Below, one piece after another: positions 1-12,206 of a DNA stretch of 64,000 nt. The stretch lies in contig NC_134682.1 of the NCBI RefSeq assembly GCF_024713945.1, forward strand, positions 2,418,001 to 2,482,000, written 5' to 3'. A program made the translations under genes and the position numbers. The DNA is from Dermatophagoides farinae (lineage: Eukaryota; Arthropoda; Arachnida; Sarcoptiformes; Pyroglyphidae). How positions within the stretch are numbered: position 1 is the stretch's first letter; each line of letters begins with the position of its first letter. The notes beneath the pieces were generated by a model, which ran no database searches, was not told where the DNA came from, and was given only the letters and a program-made list of their open reading frames with translations.

Positions 1-826
1 GCAAGTGAAAAAAAAATATCCATTCCATTCGATTTCTATGTTTGTGTTGATTTTTTTTTTAATATTAAGAGAAGAATATATTGCGCATACATTGAATCGT
101 CGATTATGTTTGTGTGTTTTGTGTAAATGTAAAATGTTTTTTTTTTGTCCATTTAATTGATCGTCAGAAAAAAAAAATACTGTGTGAAGAAATGTTGTTT
201 TTTTTTATAACTCATGATGGAATTACAATTCATCATCATCATAATGATGATTTGTGATGAGTGAATACAAAATAACAACAATGAAAAAAAAATAAAAACA
301 ACTACGCCATGTGATGTGATGAATTTAAATATTTTTTATATATTATTAGGTAAGTAGAATTAGTTTTATGAATGTTGAATTATAGTGGCCAACAACAACA
401 ACAACAAAACAATGGTTGTTGGTATTTATGGTTTTTTTTTTTTACCAATTTTCATTTATTATATGACTACCTCTTTTTTTTCTTTATTTCTTTTTTTTTT
501 AAATCACCATTCCTGGTTGTTTCGTTTGCTTTTTCCATGATGATGATGATGATGATGGTAGCCGTCGCGCCGTCAATCGATCGGATTCCCACCCCAATTT
601 TTTTTTCTAAGGATTGATCGATTTGAATTGGTAAGTATACCTGATTTTTTTTTGTTTTGTTTCTACCTGACAACAACGACAACTACCTGTGTATATTATA
701 ATACAACATACACATACAGTGTCTGTAGCATCATCATTATCATTGTTTGAAGGTAAGGAAATATAAAATGAATAGAAATGTGATGATTGTCATATACCTT
801 GTTCAATTTTTTTTCTTTTTTTTCTA
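1..826. other. Noncoding flank downstream of the PHD-JmjC gene
   Basis: No exon is recognisable here on either strand. The stretch holds many runs of 8-10 A or T, a short ATC/GAT repeat around 229-252, and an ATG repeat around 537-557. Open frames across it are low-complexity translations of these repeats. It is probably intergenic DNA or the 3' flank of the minus-strand gene. Confidence 0.5.
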
Positions 827-832
827 TTTAAT
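827..832 (-). terminator. Candidate poly(A) signal of the PHD-JmjC gene
   Basis: On the minus strand this reads ATTAAA, the commonest variant of the eukaryotic polyadenylation hexamer, about 95 nt after the stop codon at 927-925. No canonical AATAAA is nearer. In DNA this AT-rich the match could be chance. Confidence 0.3.
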
Positions 833-924
833 CGATCATTCATCGGACATAACAAAATAAGGATAGAAATTATACAACCAAAATATAGTTATTTTGCTTA
901 CAATTTTTTTTCTTCATTTGATTA

Positions 925-3209
925 TTACATGGACATCATCTTAAGTTTTTTAGCCAATCGTTGTTTCGGAGTGGCCAGACCTTTTTTATATTTTTTATTC
1001 ATAGTATTTACAGCCATTGATGACGATGATTTCTCTGGTGGTTGTTGTTGTTGTTGCGTATGATGATGATGAATATCTCCTCCTGTTTCAACGGTGCTTA
1101 ACTTTGTTGTTGTTGTTGATGATGATGATGATGATGATTGGCCATGTTTTTCAATTTTTGCCTGTTGCTTATTGATAATATCAGCAGCATTACTACTGCC
1201 AATCATAGTTGTCGTCGTCGTCGTCGTCGTAGTCATTTTGGATTGCTGCGACGAATTTTTCGAATATTTCTTACCACTGCTGTTACCGTTACTATTCATT
1301 GCCGTTGATGATGTTGTTGTTGATGTAGATGAGGTTCCTGGTTTCCAGATTTTATCATTATCAATATTTTGTTGATGATCTTCAGGTGAATCTAGATCCA
1401 TATAGATATAATCATCATCTTCACGTTTAGTACTTTCAATTATTTTCACCAATTCATCATCATGTTGACGTTTTTTCTTTTTTTTAGATTTTGAAAATAA
1501 TAATAATTCGTTGCTGACATTTTGATCACTATTCAAATCATATGGATCATCCATCGATCCTGGTTGGTGAAAAATTGGAAAATTTGGTTAATCAACAACA
1601 ACAACAGATATAATAACTTACTCCTGATAACATCCTGGGCAAGTTTCATATTAACTTTAATTTTTAAATTTGAATTTGATGATGATTCTGTATCGACTAA
1701 ATCTTTGATTTTTGTTTCCTCAGGATTTAATGTGAATGGTTGTGATGATGATGATTGTTGTTGTTGTTGATGATCGATTGTATCTTTTGATTTAAGTTTT
1801 ATTTGATCTTTATTTTTGTTTTGATTAATTTTCTTCTTTTTCCTTAGGCATCGATTCAGGTCACGTATAATTTTCGAACAATTTACAGCTTTAGGTATTA
1901 ATTGTTGTTGTTGTTGCTGCTGCTGTTCATTATTTGATCGTTTTGATTTCGATCTTTGTAGCCAGAATCGAAGTTTTTCAATCAATGCTGCTATACCCAT
2001 CGATAGATGTTTAGGTGGTTGATTTTTAAGATTTTCTTTCGCCAATTTTAATATATTTGGTGCAGCATACCAATTGGTCAATTCATAAGCAGGAAAATCT
2101 AGACCAGGTTTCTGTAATGATTTAAGAAAATCATTTATCGATAATTGTGTGGCAATATTTAGACTGTGTAGGAAATAACCACCGAATGCAATGGTATCAT
2201 CTTGTGTGAGAATCGAATAAATCCAACCATTAGGTATGAATATTGTTTGGCCTTGTGTTAATTTTATTTTGAATACATTAGCTACATTTCTATAGAACAT
2301 TATTTCATGTAGATTTTCTGATTTGATCCATTTTTCAAAATGTGCTAGATTCTCACTATTTGGTTCAATCAAATAGAATGTTTGTTCGCCTTCGATTATA
2401 TGATACCATGCAGATGCACCACCAACATCGATATGAAAATCATTGTATGCATTACGCATTGATAAGAAACAATATTTCGATAGTAATGGTTTAAAAGGCA
2501 CATCTGGCCAATACATATCGACCCAGCTAAGTCTTTGAACAATCCGTGGTTGTACAAATTGTTCGCCTTTAATATTTTTAGACATATTCACACGAACAGC
2601 ATATACATCTTGTCGTTCATCTTGGCCAAGTTTAAATTGAGCCAATAGATAGGCTAGTTTAGTTTTCACTTTAATCTGACGAGTAACTTCGATTGCATCG
2701 ACTATTAAATCTTCGGAATAGTATTGACAAGCTGTTATTAGATTGAATTCTGAATCCATAGACATTTCTAGACCATTTTTTGTTTCGACTACAATTGGTC
2801 GATCAAAGCCACTTAGTATTAATTCTTTCAATGTTAATTGTTGTCCACGCATACGTTTCACATCGACCATTGATCTTGCATCCGGTATCGATGTTGATCG
2901 TTTTAAGTAGTTGATAAAATCAGGTGTACCCGTTTGTATGGGTAATTGATCGGCATTTTCAGCATTTCGATTATGACGATGATGATTTGTGATTGTTTTT
3001 AATATGGATGGTCCTGTATATGGGCGACATATTTGACAATAAAATACTGATGTTTCTTGTGCTTGATGGACTAGTAGATTAGCACATTCTAGATGAATAA
3101 AACGTTGACAATTGTTGCATGTAATTGATGATGATGATGAACCGAAAACGACGCCATCTTTATTATTATTATTTGAGCTCATTCCCTGTCCACAGATGCA
3201 TAAGGCCAT
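925..3209 (-). CDS. PHD finger-JmjC protein of the KDM7 family, PHF2-like (probable histone demethylase or pseudo-demethylase)
   Basis: Two exons, 3209-1622 and 1559-925, join to a 740-residue protein. The ATG at 3209 is the first in frame; a stop lies at 3272-3270. A C4HC3 PHD finger spans residues 4-61 (C4, C6, C31, C34, H39, C42, C58, C61), as used by PHF2/PHF8 to read H3K4me3. It carries an extra loop between the first two Cys pairs, and Phe37 stands where PHF8 has the cage Trp. A JmjC domain (about 205-365) follows, with the family strings FHIDVGG, WYHI, TFYLI and FGGYFLHSLNI. Iron ligands H259 and D261 are present, but the third position is Y331 in GWIYSILT, as in PHF2. The 2-oxoglutarate Thr and Lys of PHF8 are N256 and Q276. 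The tail is Lys/Ser/Thr-rich and ends in ATPKQRLAKKLK, like the PHF2/PHF8 C-terminus. It should act in the nucleus on methyl-lysine. The family assignment is strong; catalytic activity is doubtful. Confidence 0.9.
1560..1621 (-). other. 62-bp intron in the PHD-JmjC gene
   Basis: Minus-strand donor A|GTAAGT at 1621 and acceptor CCAACCAG ending at 1560, preceded by a pyrimidine-rich stretch. Splicing joins codon AG-A across the junction (phase 1) and gives QDVIRRSMDDPYD in frame. Without it the first exon would run into a short nonsense tail. Confidence 0.85.
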
Positions 3210-3218
3210 TTTATATTG

Positions 3219-3325
3219 CTGATGATTATTGTTTTTCGTAATCGTAATAATGTATCTTTTGGTCACCAATTATGCACATTATTAAGATGAATTTACAATT
3301 TATCACATTAATCATCAACACTTAC
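3219..3325 (-). other. Possible 5'-UTR intron of the PHD-JmjC gene
   Basis: Minus-strand donor TTG|GTAAGTG at 3325 and a CATCAG acceptor ending at 3219, ten bases before the ATG. The donor is good; the acceptor has a poor pyrimidine tract. If real, transcription starts above position 3326, in the direction of bantam. Confidence 0.3.
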
Positions 3326-3326
3326 C

Positions 3327-4049
3327 AACTTAATGTTGTTGATGATGATGATGATGGCTATATCAAAATTGTTTTCATCATTTTAATCGACACATTTTTT
3401 TCATAATTTTTTTTTTATTTCAGTCAATCGAATTTGAAATAGCAGTGGTAGCAAAAAAAACTACACACTGGGCAGAGACAAACACACACACACACACACA
3501 ACAGGCGAGTAAATGTTATTTGTTTTGTATTTATTTGTGCTCAATTGTGCATTGTTCATAAATGACGTTTAACTTTTTTTTTTTTTTTGTGTTTGGCCGG
3601 GCCAATTGTGGTTGGTCGACTGACTGGCAGCACAAAAAAAAGGCAGTAGCATAACGTCACAGTATTTCTTGTTGAGCTTGGTATATTATTTTTTTTTTTT
3701 TTGGCGTGGCGTGGTTAGAAGGAAAAGAAAAAAAACGTGTCCTTTATCCCCGAATCAAACTAATAAAAAAATTATAAGTTTAAAAAGACACATTGTTCCG
3801 ATTTTGTTGTTTTCATGTAATTTGAATTTGACTAATTTCTTTTTTTTTCTGTTTCAGATACGAAAATTCTATCAAGATACGAAAAAGTGGATACGAATCA
3901 ATTGTGGAAGGAATAATTCTGAGCTACAAATGGGGTTTTCACAATGATTTTACACAACCAATTACCAGGTTGTTGGAGAACAAAAAAAACAAACCTTAAA
4001 ATCATTCCATTCTGTGTATCAAATTCTTTTGTAATTCTTTTGGAACAAC
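3327..4049. other. Spacer between the PHD-JmjC gene and bantam
   Basis: No exon is recognised. It holds a (CA)n run at about 3482-3501, T runs at 3571-3588 and 3690-3703, and scattered A runs. It should contain the promoter of the minus-strand gene and perhaps that of the bantam transcript, but no TATA box or other element can be named with confidence. Confidence 0.4.
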
Positions 4050-4142
4050 AAGAATTAGATACACTGTGGAAGGTTTGAAAGATTTGCTACCTAAATGTGA
4101 GATCATTGTGAAAGCTGTTTTTGTATTGCTCAATTTAATTCA
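4050..4142 (+). ncRNA. bantam: bantam microRNA precursor
   Basis: Positions 4098-4117 read TGAGATCATTGTGAAAGCTG, identical over 20 nt to the 5' part of the bantam microRNA of several insects as I recall it (Drosophila differs at one base, TTTTG for TTGTG). The flanks GTGAG...GCTGTTTTTGT also match the 3' arm of the Drosophila precursor. The 5' arm at about 4072-4087 (GGTTT...GATTTG) lines up with the Drosophila 5' arm. Outer pairings ATACA (4059-4063) with TGTAT (4122-4126) and GAATTA (4052-4057) with TAATTC (4136-4141) would close a stem, though by eye the upper stem is weak with several mismatches. bantam represses pro-apoptotic and growth-restraining mRNAs in insects. The mature sequence is near certain; precursor ends are approximate. 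Confidence 0.88.
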
Positions 4143-5120
4143 ACGCCCATCATCATGAATTGAATTTTGATTTTGGTCGACCAGATTTATCTAATTTTTC
4201 CATTCTTTATTTTAATTTCTTTATTTTATTCTTTTAGTATGGTAGAACACACACACACACGCAATTTTTTTGTCAATTTACCAAATGTGATTTTATCGAT
4301 TTTTAAAATAAAATAATTGAATCTTTTTGTTTTTCTGTTGTTTAATCATCATTGAATGTAATTGTCTACAAAAAAAAAAATAAAGATTCATTGACCAAAT
4401 TTTATTTGTGACCATGTGATGTGTTTGTGTTTTGTTTTTCTTAAGAAAGAATTTTTTCCTTGGAAATTTAAAAGGCCATGCCATTTGTTGAATGCACAGA
4501 CACACACACACGCAAAAAAGCATATCCGTATCACAACGCATGAATGTAATCTTTTAATTCCTGGCCACAAGATGGCACAACAATTGTATTGTTTTTTTAT
4601 TCAAATTCAAATCGAATGTTGTTGTTTCAGTGAATCTCACATAAATTAAGTTTCGACCTTTAGTCAGAGGCCAATGTGTGTGTGTGTGTATCAATAATCA
4701 AAACATAAAGACAAGATAGAAGACAAGATACATTGATGGATGGATGTATTGCATTGGTGTAAAAAACCGTTTGTGTTTCCGAATGATTTTTTTTTTTGGT
4801 CGTTGATATTGATCAAAAATGAATTTGTTTTTTTTTGGATTTCATTGCAAAAACGAAACAAAAATTTATCACACACACACTCAGTTATCTAATGCTAACA
4901 ACAACGGAAAACAACCAATCAACCAACCAAGATATCAATATGATCATCATCATCATCATCATCATCATCGTCGTCATTTAAGTTGATCGATTCGATCATC
5001 ACCAGGAGATTTTTTTTTTGTTGCATTTTTTTCAATTTAACATTTTTTTTTCTTCTTCAAAGTCGTGGGAAAGTTTGGTGGATATGGTAAATTTTTTTTT
5101 TGTTTTATGCCATACATAGC

Positions 5121-5180
5121 ATCAATCAATCGATCGATCGACTGATTGATTGGTTGATTGATTGATTGATTGATTGATAT
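5121..5180. repeat. Inverted ATCA/GATT tetranucleotide tract
   Basis: Repeated ATCA units with CGAT at the centre turn into repeated GATT units, so the two halves are complementary and can fold back. It is a simple-sequence palindrome in noncoding DNA. Confidence 0.7.
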
Positions 5181-8100
5181 CATCGTTTTGCTTATATATT
5201 TTTTCTTTTTACCGACAACAGAAAAAAAATACAAACCAAAGATAAGTGGACAAAACATGTAAGCAAGTTACAAGTCTTGAATGTTTTTCCATCAAAAAAA
5301 AAAAAAATGACGACGATGATGATGACTGCCTATTGATTTTGGGTTTGTGAACCAAAAACAAAAAAAATCATGACCAGAAAAAAATGTGAATTTCATCTCA
5401 TTATCACAAAACTATAACATGATGATGATGATGATTGGGTGCCATCCATCCAATGATAACGACGACTATGACGTTTATTTTGTGTTTTTTTTTCTATGAG
5501 AAATTGTTGATTATTAAACTCAGCATAAATTCCTAGACAACCGCCACCACCACCACCACCAAAACAACAACAACAACAACAAAAAATGTAATTTTCAAAA
5601 TATAAATTGAATTTTATAAAAAAAAAATCCGGTTATCCCCATTGAGAATGTCATCCAATAGAATATTATGTGGGCATTGTTTTTGTTTTTGTTTTTGGTT
5701 TGGTCGGGTTAGAGCAAAACAAAACAAAAAACGATCATCAAAGTATAATGTCCTGTTGTTGTTGTTGTTGTGTTTGTGTTTGTATTGATGATTTATGGAT
5801 GTTTTTTTTTCTACTTTCTTGCTGTTTTTTTTTCATTGAAATTGTTTTGGATTTAAATTAAATTAGAATTCTGTTTTTTTTTTCATCATTTACTATTTCT
5901 AGCCACTGTAATCATTTTATTCACAAATACATTGAATGAGTGATTTCTTGTGAACCAAATAAACAAAAAAAAAACTAAAAAAAAAAACGGCAGCTACCAC
6001 TTGCTGGTTGGATTGATGATCAAATTATTATTTTTTTTCTTCATTTTTATTTTTTTTTTCACTATTGAAATCCAAATCAATTTATCATTGCTGAGATGAT
6101 GTGTGTGTAAGTGAATAGAGATAGATAGATAGATAGTCTGGCTAAAAGTTTGAGAAAAGTAGAAAAAAAAATCTATCATCAATTTTTTTAAATAAAATAG
6201 ATAGATATCATATCTAATCTTAAATCCGGTATTGTTATATGTCCGAATGGTCCGAAAATATACACAATATGCAACATGATTGATAATACAATCGCACACA
6301 CATGCAGATATGATAATGTAATAGCCTGGACAATACATACAAATTGATGATATCCGTAATGATAATTTTTTTTTGTTCGGATTTTTTTTTCTTCTGATTC
6401 ATATTATGATTATGATTGTGATTATTATTATTCGGACAAACTTGTGATAAAATCCAATTGGAATTTATTTTTTTTTTCACTTTGTAGTTGTCTTCTTTTT
6501 TTTTGTTCATTGCTCTGTTATCATTTAAATTTGATCAGTGTCATAATATGTCAGTTGATATTAGTGAGTTTGAATTATACCCATTTTATTCGTTTAGCAA
6601 TCACACTATAGTTGGCCTTGTTGGCTTGTTCACACACACAGACACACAATTACAGAAAAGCATCTAGCATCTATTTAGATAAATGTGTGTGTGTTTCGTG
6701 TAAAAAGTGACGGCCAGATCATGTTATTTGTAACAACAACAACAACAACAACAACATGATAAGATCTCAAAATACGAATTTCATATCTAAAATAGACATT
6801 TTTTTCCTTTGATTATTATTATGGACCGAACAACAACAACATTTTGTATGGCGGCAAATGTGATGATAAATTTTCACAGCAAAAAAAAAAAAAATAAAAC
6901 AGTAATCATTACAATGCCAAAACAGACAAGACTTTTTTTCTCTCAATCATCAATCTATCCATCAGAATAATAATAAAAAAATGTTTGATAACTGATCATC
7001 AACATTTCAATATATTTGATGTTGTTAAAATCATCTGTTGTTATGAATGAATAAATGTGAAAAAAAAGGAAGGAAGAAAAGCACAAAAAAAGGTGTGTGT
7101 GTGTGCGTGCGAATGTTGTCGTGATGTCACGAATTTATTATATGGCTATTTAAAAATGTGAATCTGAATTCTACAACAACAACAACAACAACGAGAACTA
7201 GTTGAAAAATAAAAATTGTTGTGACCAAAGGCGTGAATTAAAATGAATGATTTAAACTGTTACTTTCAATTTATCAATTGTTGTTCAATGACCTTTTTTT
7301 TGTTTGCAAGTTCTGCCCATTGTTTGTTTGTTGGGCTAGTCATTTTTTTTCTTGGGTCCGATGATTTTTTTTTCACTTTGAAGAAACCTTGTCATTTTGG
7401 TTAGGTGATTCTTTTTTTTCCATATCATAATATCGATATGCATCAATGATAGTGTCAATAGTGAGTGTGTGTGTGTTTTTTTTTTTTATTCAAAAATCAA
7501 AAATCGCTTAACCATGAAAAAAAATGAAAACAAAAAAATTCAAAATCGATACAGTAGTTGGTAATTTGATTGATAATTTGATAATTGGTAAATGATAGGT
7601 TTTTGTCACCTTTTTTTCGCTAAAGTGTGTGTGTGTGTGTGTGTGGCCATCACTAATATTGGTTTTTGGGTTTTTTTTTCGTACGAAACTTATTATTATC
7701 CACTCGTTTTATCTGATTTATTTTCTGTTTGTTTTTCTCAAGATCTCGGTGTATGTGTGTGTGTGTGAGTAGTTGAGCATTTCCGAAATTGATCACCATT
7801 TCATTTTTTTTTCTTCACTGGATAAGGACATTACTCTCTAAATATAGATTGCTTCCTCATCATCAAAATTTTTAAAGTTTTCATTTCAGAATTTGGATTT
7901 TTTTTTCGGTTTCAAAACAAAGCATATTCATACACACACACACGGTATATATATCGATTTCATAATTTGACCGCAGAAATTTCTTTATAACCAAAAACAT
8001 CTACCATCTACATCGTTAAGCGTCATTATAATATATCCAGCCCTCGAATTTTATCTTCCATGGATTCATGGTTCAATGAGAATCATCATAGAATGAATGC

Positions 8101-8186
8101 CGCTTTGAATTGAATTGAAGTGAATTTTGAAGATGGTGTTTTGTTGACTATCATGGTCGGTTCGATGGTCTTTTTGGTCGGTCGGT

Positions 8187-8259
8187 CGGTCTTTGGTCTA
8201 CAACATTCATCAACAAACAACCGAACCAAACCAAGATGGAAAAAAAAGACCAAAGACCG
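8187..8259. repeat. 12-bp inverted repeat around a 49-nt spacer
   Basis: CGGTCTTTGGTC at 8187-8198 is exactly complementary to GACCAAAGACCG at 8248-8259. The left arm is the end of a GGTC tandem repeat. The stem-loop size would fit a small RNA hairpin, but the loop is unstructured and no known family matches. Confidence 0.6.
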
Positions 8260-9974
8260 AAACCAGATTTTTATTTTTATTTACTTGACTTGACTTTGAT
8301 TTTGCTTCGACTCATTGCGAATTTAAACTCGCGCGCCAATTGTTTGAAAATCAAATGAAAGAAAAAAAAATATTAAAATTTTGTTAAATTTCCATACAAA
8401 ATTTGGCCACTTTAATGCACAACAGAGAAAGATTGAGTGGAAATCATTATCCAAATCTTTTTTTTTTTTTTTTGATATTGCTTGTTTTTCATCATGACAT
8501 ACACATGTGCGGCTTTATTCAAAAAGCGTCCATATTTTCCGCCACTTTAGTCGAACCAAAAAAAAACAACACAACACATTTCAAAAAGCTTGTCTTATTG
8601 TTCAAATTTTCGGGGCCCATATTACATAGTTGATCATCATCATCATCAACAATTGTTTCATGGATGTGTTATATATCATATCATGCATATAGATCAAATA
8701 AAGGAAAAAAATGCCGTCCTTTTTTTTAAAAAAAAATATCAGTAAATTATGTCATAATGTATTCATCCATGTTGTCATTGCATACGAACATTTTTTTTTC
8801 TGAACATCCGAATATTTCAAATTTGAAACAAAAATCATCAGTATTGAATAAATACATGATGATGACGACAACAGAAAAAAAGTATCGATTATTATTAGTA
8901 TTGATTTGCATATCATATCTGGTTTTTTTTTCTTGATTCTTCTATTTGTTTTTATTATATATAAATAAATATCATCAATGCTACTACTGATCAGTGAACG
9001 AAAAAAAAAAATTTTTTTTTTTTGATTCATTCAATTGAAATAAATTTAGACACCATACACACACACACACACACACATAATAGATTTTCTTTGTTTCTAT
9101 ATGTGGAAAAAAATACTAATATTTAGAGTTTTAGTTTGTTTGTTTGTTCAATGTTGTTGTTGTTGTTGTTGTTGTTTTTGATTTCGCTGTCAACACAAAT
9201 CCAAACATACACAAACACACACCCACATTCAAAAAAAAAAAGAAAAGAAAATGTTCTGGTAAATTGGATTTTTCATACCAGAACATGTTTATTTCCGATT
9301 TTTCAAGCAATGATGATGATGATGATGATTATTATTTTTTGTTTTGATTTTGGATTCAAATGTTTCGTGCAGTCAATTATTATTGTTGAATAATAATAAT
9401 GTCACCGTTAATATTTTATATTTCTATATATTATTATAGTTTCAAAATTGATTCTGGTTGTAGTTAGTTGAATTTAAAAACTTGGATGCCTGTCATAAAT
9501 GACCAAGAATTGGCTTTTGTACATTTGCATTTAGATGAACATACACAACACACGTAAAATCTAGTGTATTGAAAATGTGTCTGTTTTCTCTTCATAATAT
9601 TCCAATGAATAAGAAGAAGAAGAAGAAGAAGAATCATCATCATCAGCAGCAGCAGCAGCAACAGTTTTAAATAATGCAAAATCATTGTTCTTGTTCATTC
9701 ATTCATTTAACTGTGAAACTTAAAGGAAGCGAACAAAAAAAAAGAAATTCTCAATCTGAAACATTCAAAAATTTTTTTTTCTTACAGTATAGAATAATGA
9801 CAGAATTTATTTTGTTTCTTTAGAAAATTTTTCTTATTTGATCAATTTTTTTTTCTTTCTCATTCTCTTTGTTCGTTGATATGCTCTTTCGATGTCTATC
9901 TGGGTGATGATGATGATGTTGATATTAAAAGAATATGGAATGGTGACAATCTCATGATGATGACACTATCAGGC

Positions 9975-10009
<35 letters not shown>
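9975..10009. repeat. (ATG)n microsatellite
   Basis: About eleven tandem ATG units, one of the longest of the many GAT/ATC-class trinucleotide tracts in this window. Confidence 0.9.
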
Positions 10010-10010
<1 letters not shown>

Positions 10011-12206
10011 AAGATCAGTTTTGTGGAAAAAAGGCGCCATGTTTTCAACTTATTCTTCTTGCATTATTTTTTTTTTTTTTACTCAAAAAATATTTGGCAT
10101 CATAACCACAACAATTTCATGTGTGTGTGTGTGTGTTCACATATGAGCCAAAATTTATGAAATTTTTTTTCCATTTCCATAACCAAAAAGAAAACAAAAA
10201 ACCTGTGTAATGAGAATAAATTCATTGCTAGAAATTTTTTTTTTCATGATTGGGTTTTTATTCACTGATCGATTATATCTTAATCATCATCACCATCATC
10301 ATCATCATCACTGAAAAAGAGGTGTTGAATAAATAGCAACGATTATATATCATAGCTAATTGATTTCAAATGAAAATTAATCACTTAATTATTTTTATTT
10401 TTGCTTTTTGTTTTTTGTTCATTTATATAAAATTACCACTTTTTTTTCCACAATACAAATATAAACTAAAAATGAATGAAAATTCATTTTTACATCCATT
10501 TATATGATGAATAGAAATGAATTTTCTTGTTCTCACTTCATCATCATCATCATCATCATTACAAAAATCGTTCAAAGAAATTGCCATTAAGAATAGGATG
10601 CCTTTGTGTATGTGTGTAATGTGACATAAATGTGTGTGTATGTGTTTTTTTGTGTCCTCGAGTGTGATACAAACAAATAATTGGAATATAACAAAAGATT
10701 CATTCAAAAAGAATAATAAAGATTGGATTTTTTTTAATAAAGAAAATTCTATGTTTTTTTTTCTTTAATATTCCTTAAGATTAATTTCGATAATCGACAA
10801 CAACGAACAACACTTATTTTGTTTTAATAGTATTAAAAATTAATATTAATGAATCACTTCAATCAACACTGATTAATTAGTGCCTGAATAATTATCACCA
10901 CACAAACACAACCACCTTTCGATTGTTTAATGATTAATGATGACAAAACCATTTGCAAATGTTGAAAAAATCAATCAATCAATCGATTTGTAACATTATA
11001 AAAAAAAATCAAACAAATTTCCTATAATGAAATCATTCGAAGAAAGAAAAAAAACATCATCAAACCCCATTTTATTCCATTTAACCGACTGGTTCCGTTG
11101 GTCATCCTCATTATTATTATCAATGTGAAAAAAAGATGTATACTATTCAATGTAATGGTGGAGGTGTGGCTTCAATGTTAAACCACTTGATGCTTGTTTT
11201 ATATACTTCAATTGTATCTAATGTTATTTTTTTTTTTGGGGAGGATCTTGGCTACAACAAAATCATCAATCGATGCTTGACAAAGTTACGCCCATTGAAT
11301 TTTTTTTTCCATCATCAGCTTGTTGCTTTCTATCCTGAAAGAGTGAGTTGTGTTCAATGTTTTTCAAACACACACACACACATACACACACACATCTCTT
11401 ATGCATAAACAAAATCCATTCAATATGGTTTTATTTGAACAAAAATCCTCGATTCATTCAACATCGATATCATTTTAATTCAAACAAACAAACAAAAAAA
11501 AAAACTAGTTTTTGATTTGATTGGCCATTATCATCATCCAAAGAATAATAAAAAGAAATATTTCTGTTTTTCAACCAAACAACCAAACATCTTTAAATCT
11601 GTCATATATTACAATTATCTCTTATTTAACGAACAACAACAACGAAGACGACGACGACAACGACGACGATCAAAAACCAAAAAAAAAAAAAAGAAAAAGA
11701 AAAAAAAACTTTCATCAAACCAAATTGTCAATACAATAATCATTACATATATTTTTGAATAAAATTTGTGAAGCTGAAAAAAAAACGACAAACCTCTCAG
11801 AATGAATGAATGAACACAATGAATAAACATTCTTTGCAACAACACACACACACACACACAAACAATTGTGTTTAATTAATATTAATTTAGCTTTATACTA
11901 AATACCGGCAGTTTGTTATTTAACAAACAATCGAATAACATTCAATTTTTTTGTTTTCGGTAAACACGAAACATCATCATCTTATCAATTATCGAATCGA
12001 TTTTAAAAACAATAAAGCTTTGTCTATATATGTCGTGTGTGTGTGTATGTGTTGCTGTTGTTTGTCACACCGTCAATCTTTGAGTTTGTTTGTTTATTTG
12101 TTTTTGACATCTTTTTCTCTCTCTTTCATCTGAATCGTGTCCTTTTGTTTTAGTTTTTTTTCATCAAATACTAATAATACAATCACCGAATGTTTAAATA
12201 GCCGAA

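Larger units (their letters stand above)
4143..12206. other. 8-kb noncoding region upstream of SoxE, rich in simple repeats
   Basis: No homology-bearing exon was found on either strand. It contains an inverted ATCA/GATT tetranucleotide tract (5121-5180), (TG)10 at 7625-7645, (CA)n at 9056-9078, an (ATG)n tract at 9975-10009, a CAA tract at 6734-6755, a GGTC repeat with a distant inverted copy (8175-8259), and (CA)n before 11400. Long open frames are translations of these repeats. It probably holds the promoters or enhancers of bantam and SoxE, and perhaps the rest of the bantam primary transcript. Just before the SoxE start, TTTTGTTTTAG at about 12143-12153 could be an acceptor for an upstream noncoding exon. 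Confidence 0.45.

Noticed and set aside
1094-1375. Plus-strand frame rich in Asp and Val inside the PHD-JmjC gene
   Set aside because: It is the antisense shadow of the Ser/Thr-rich tail exon.
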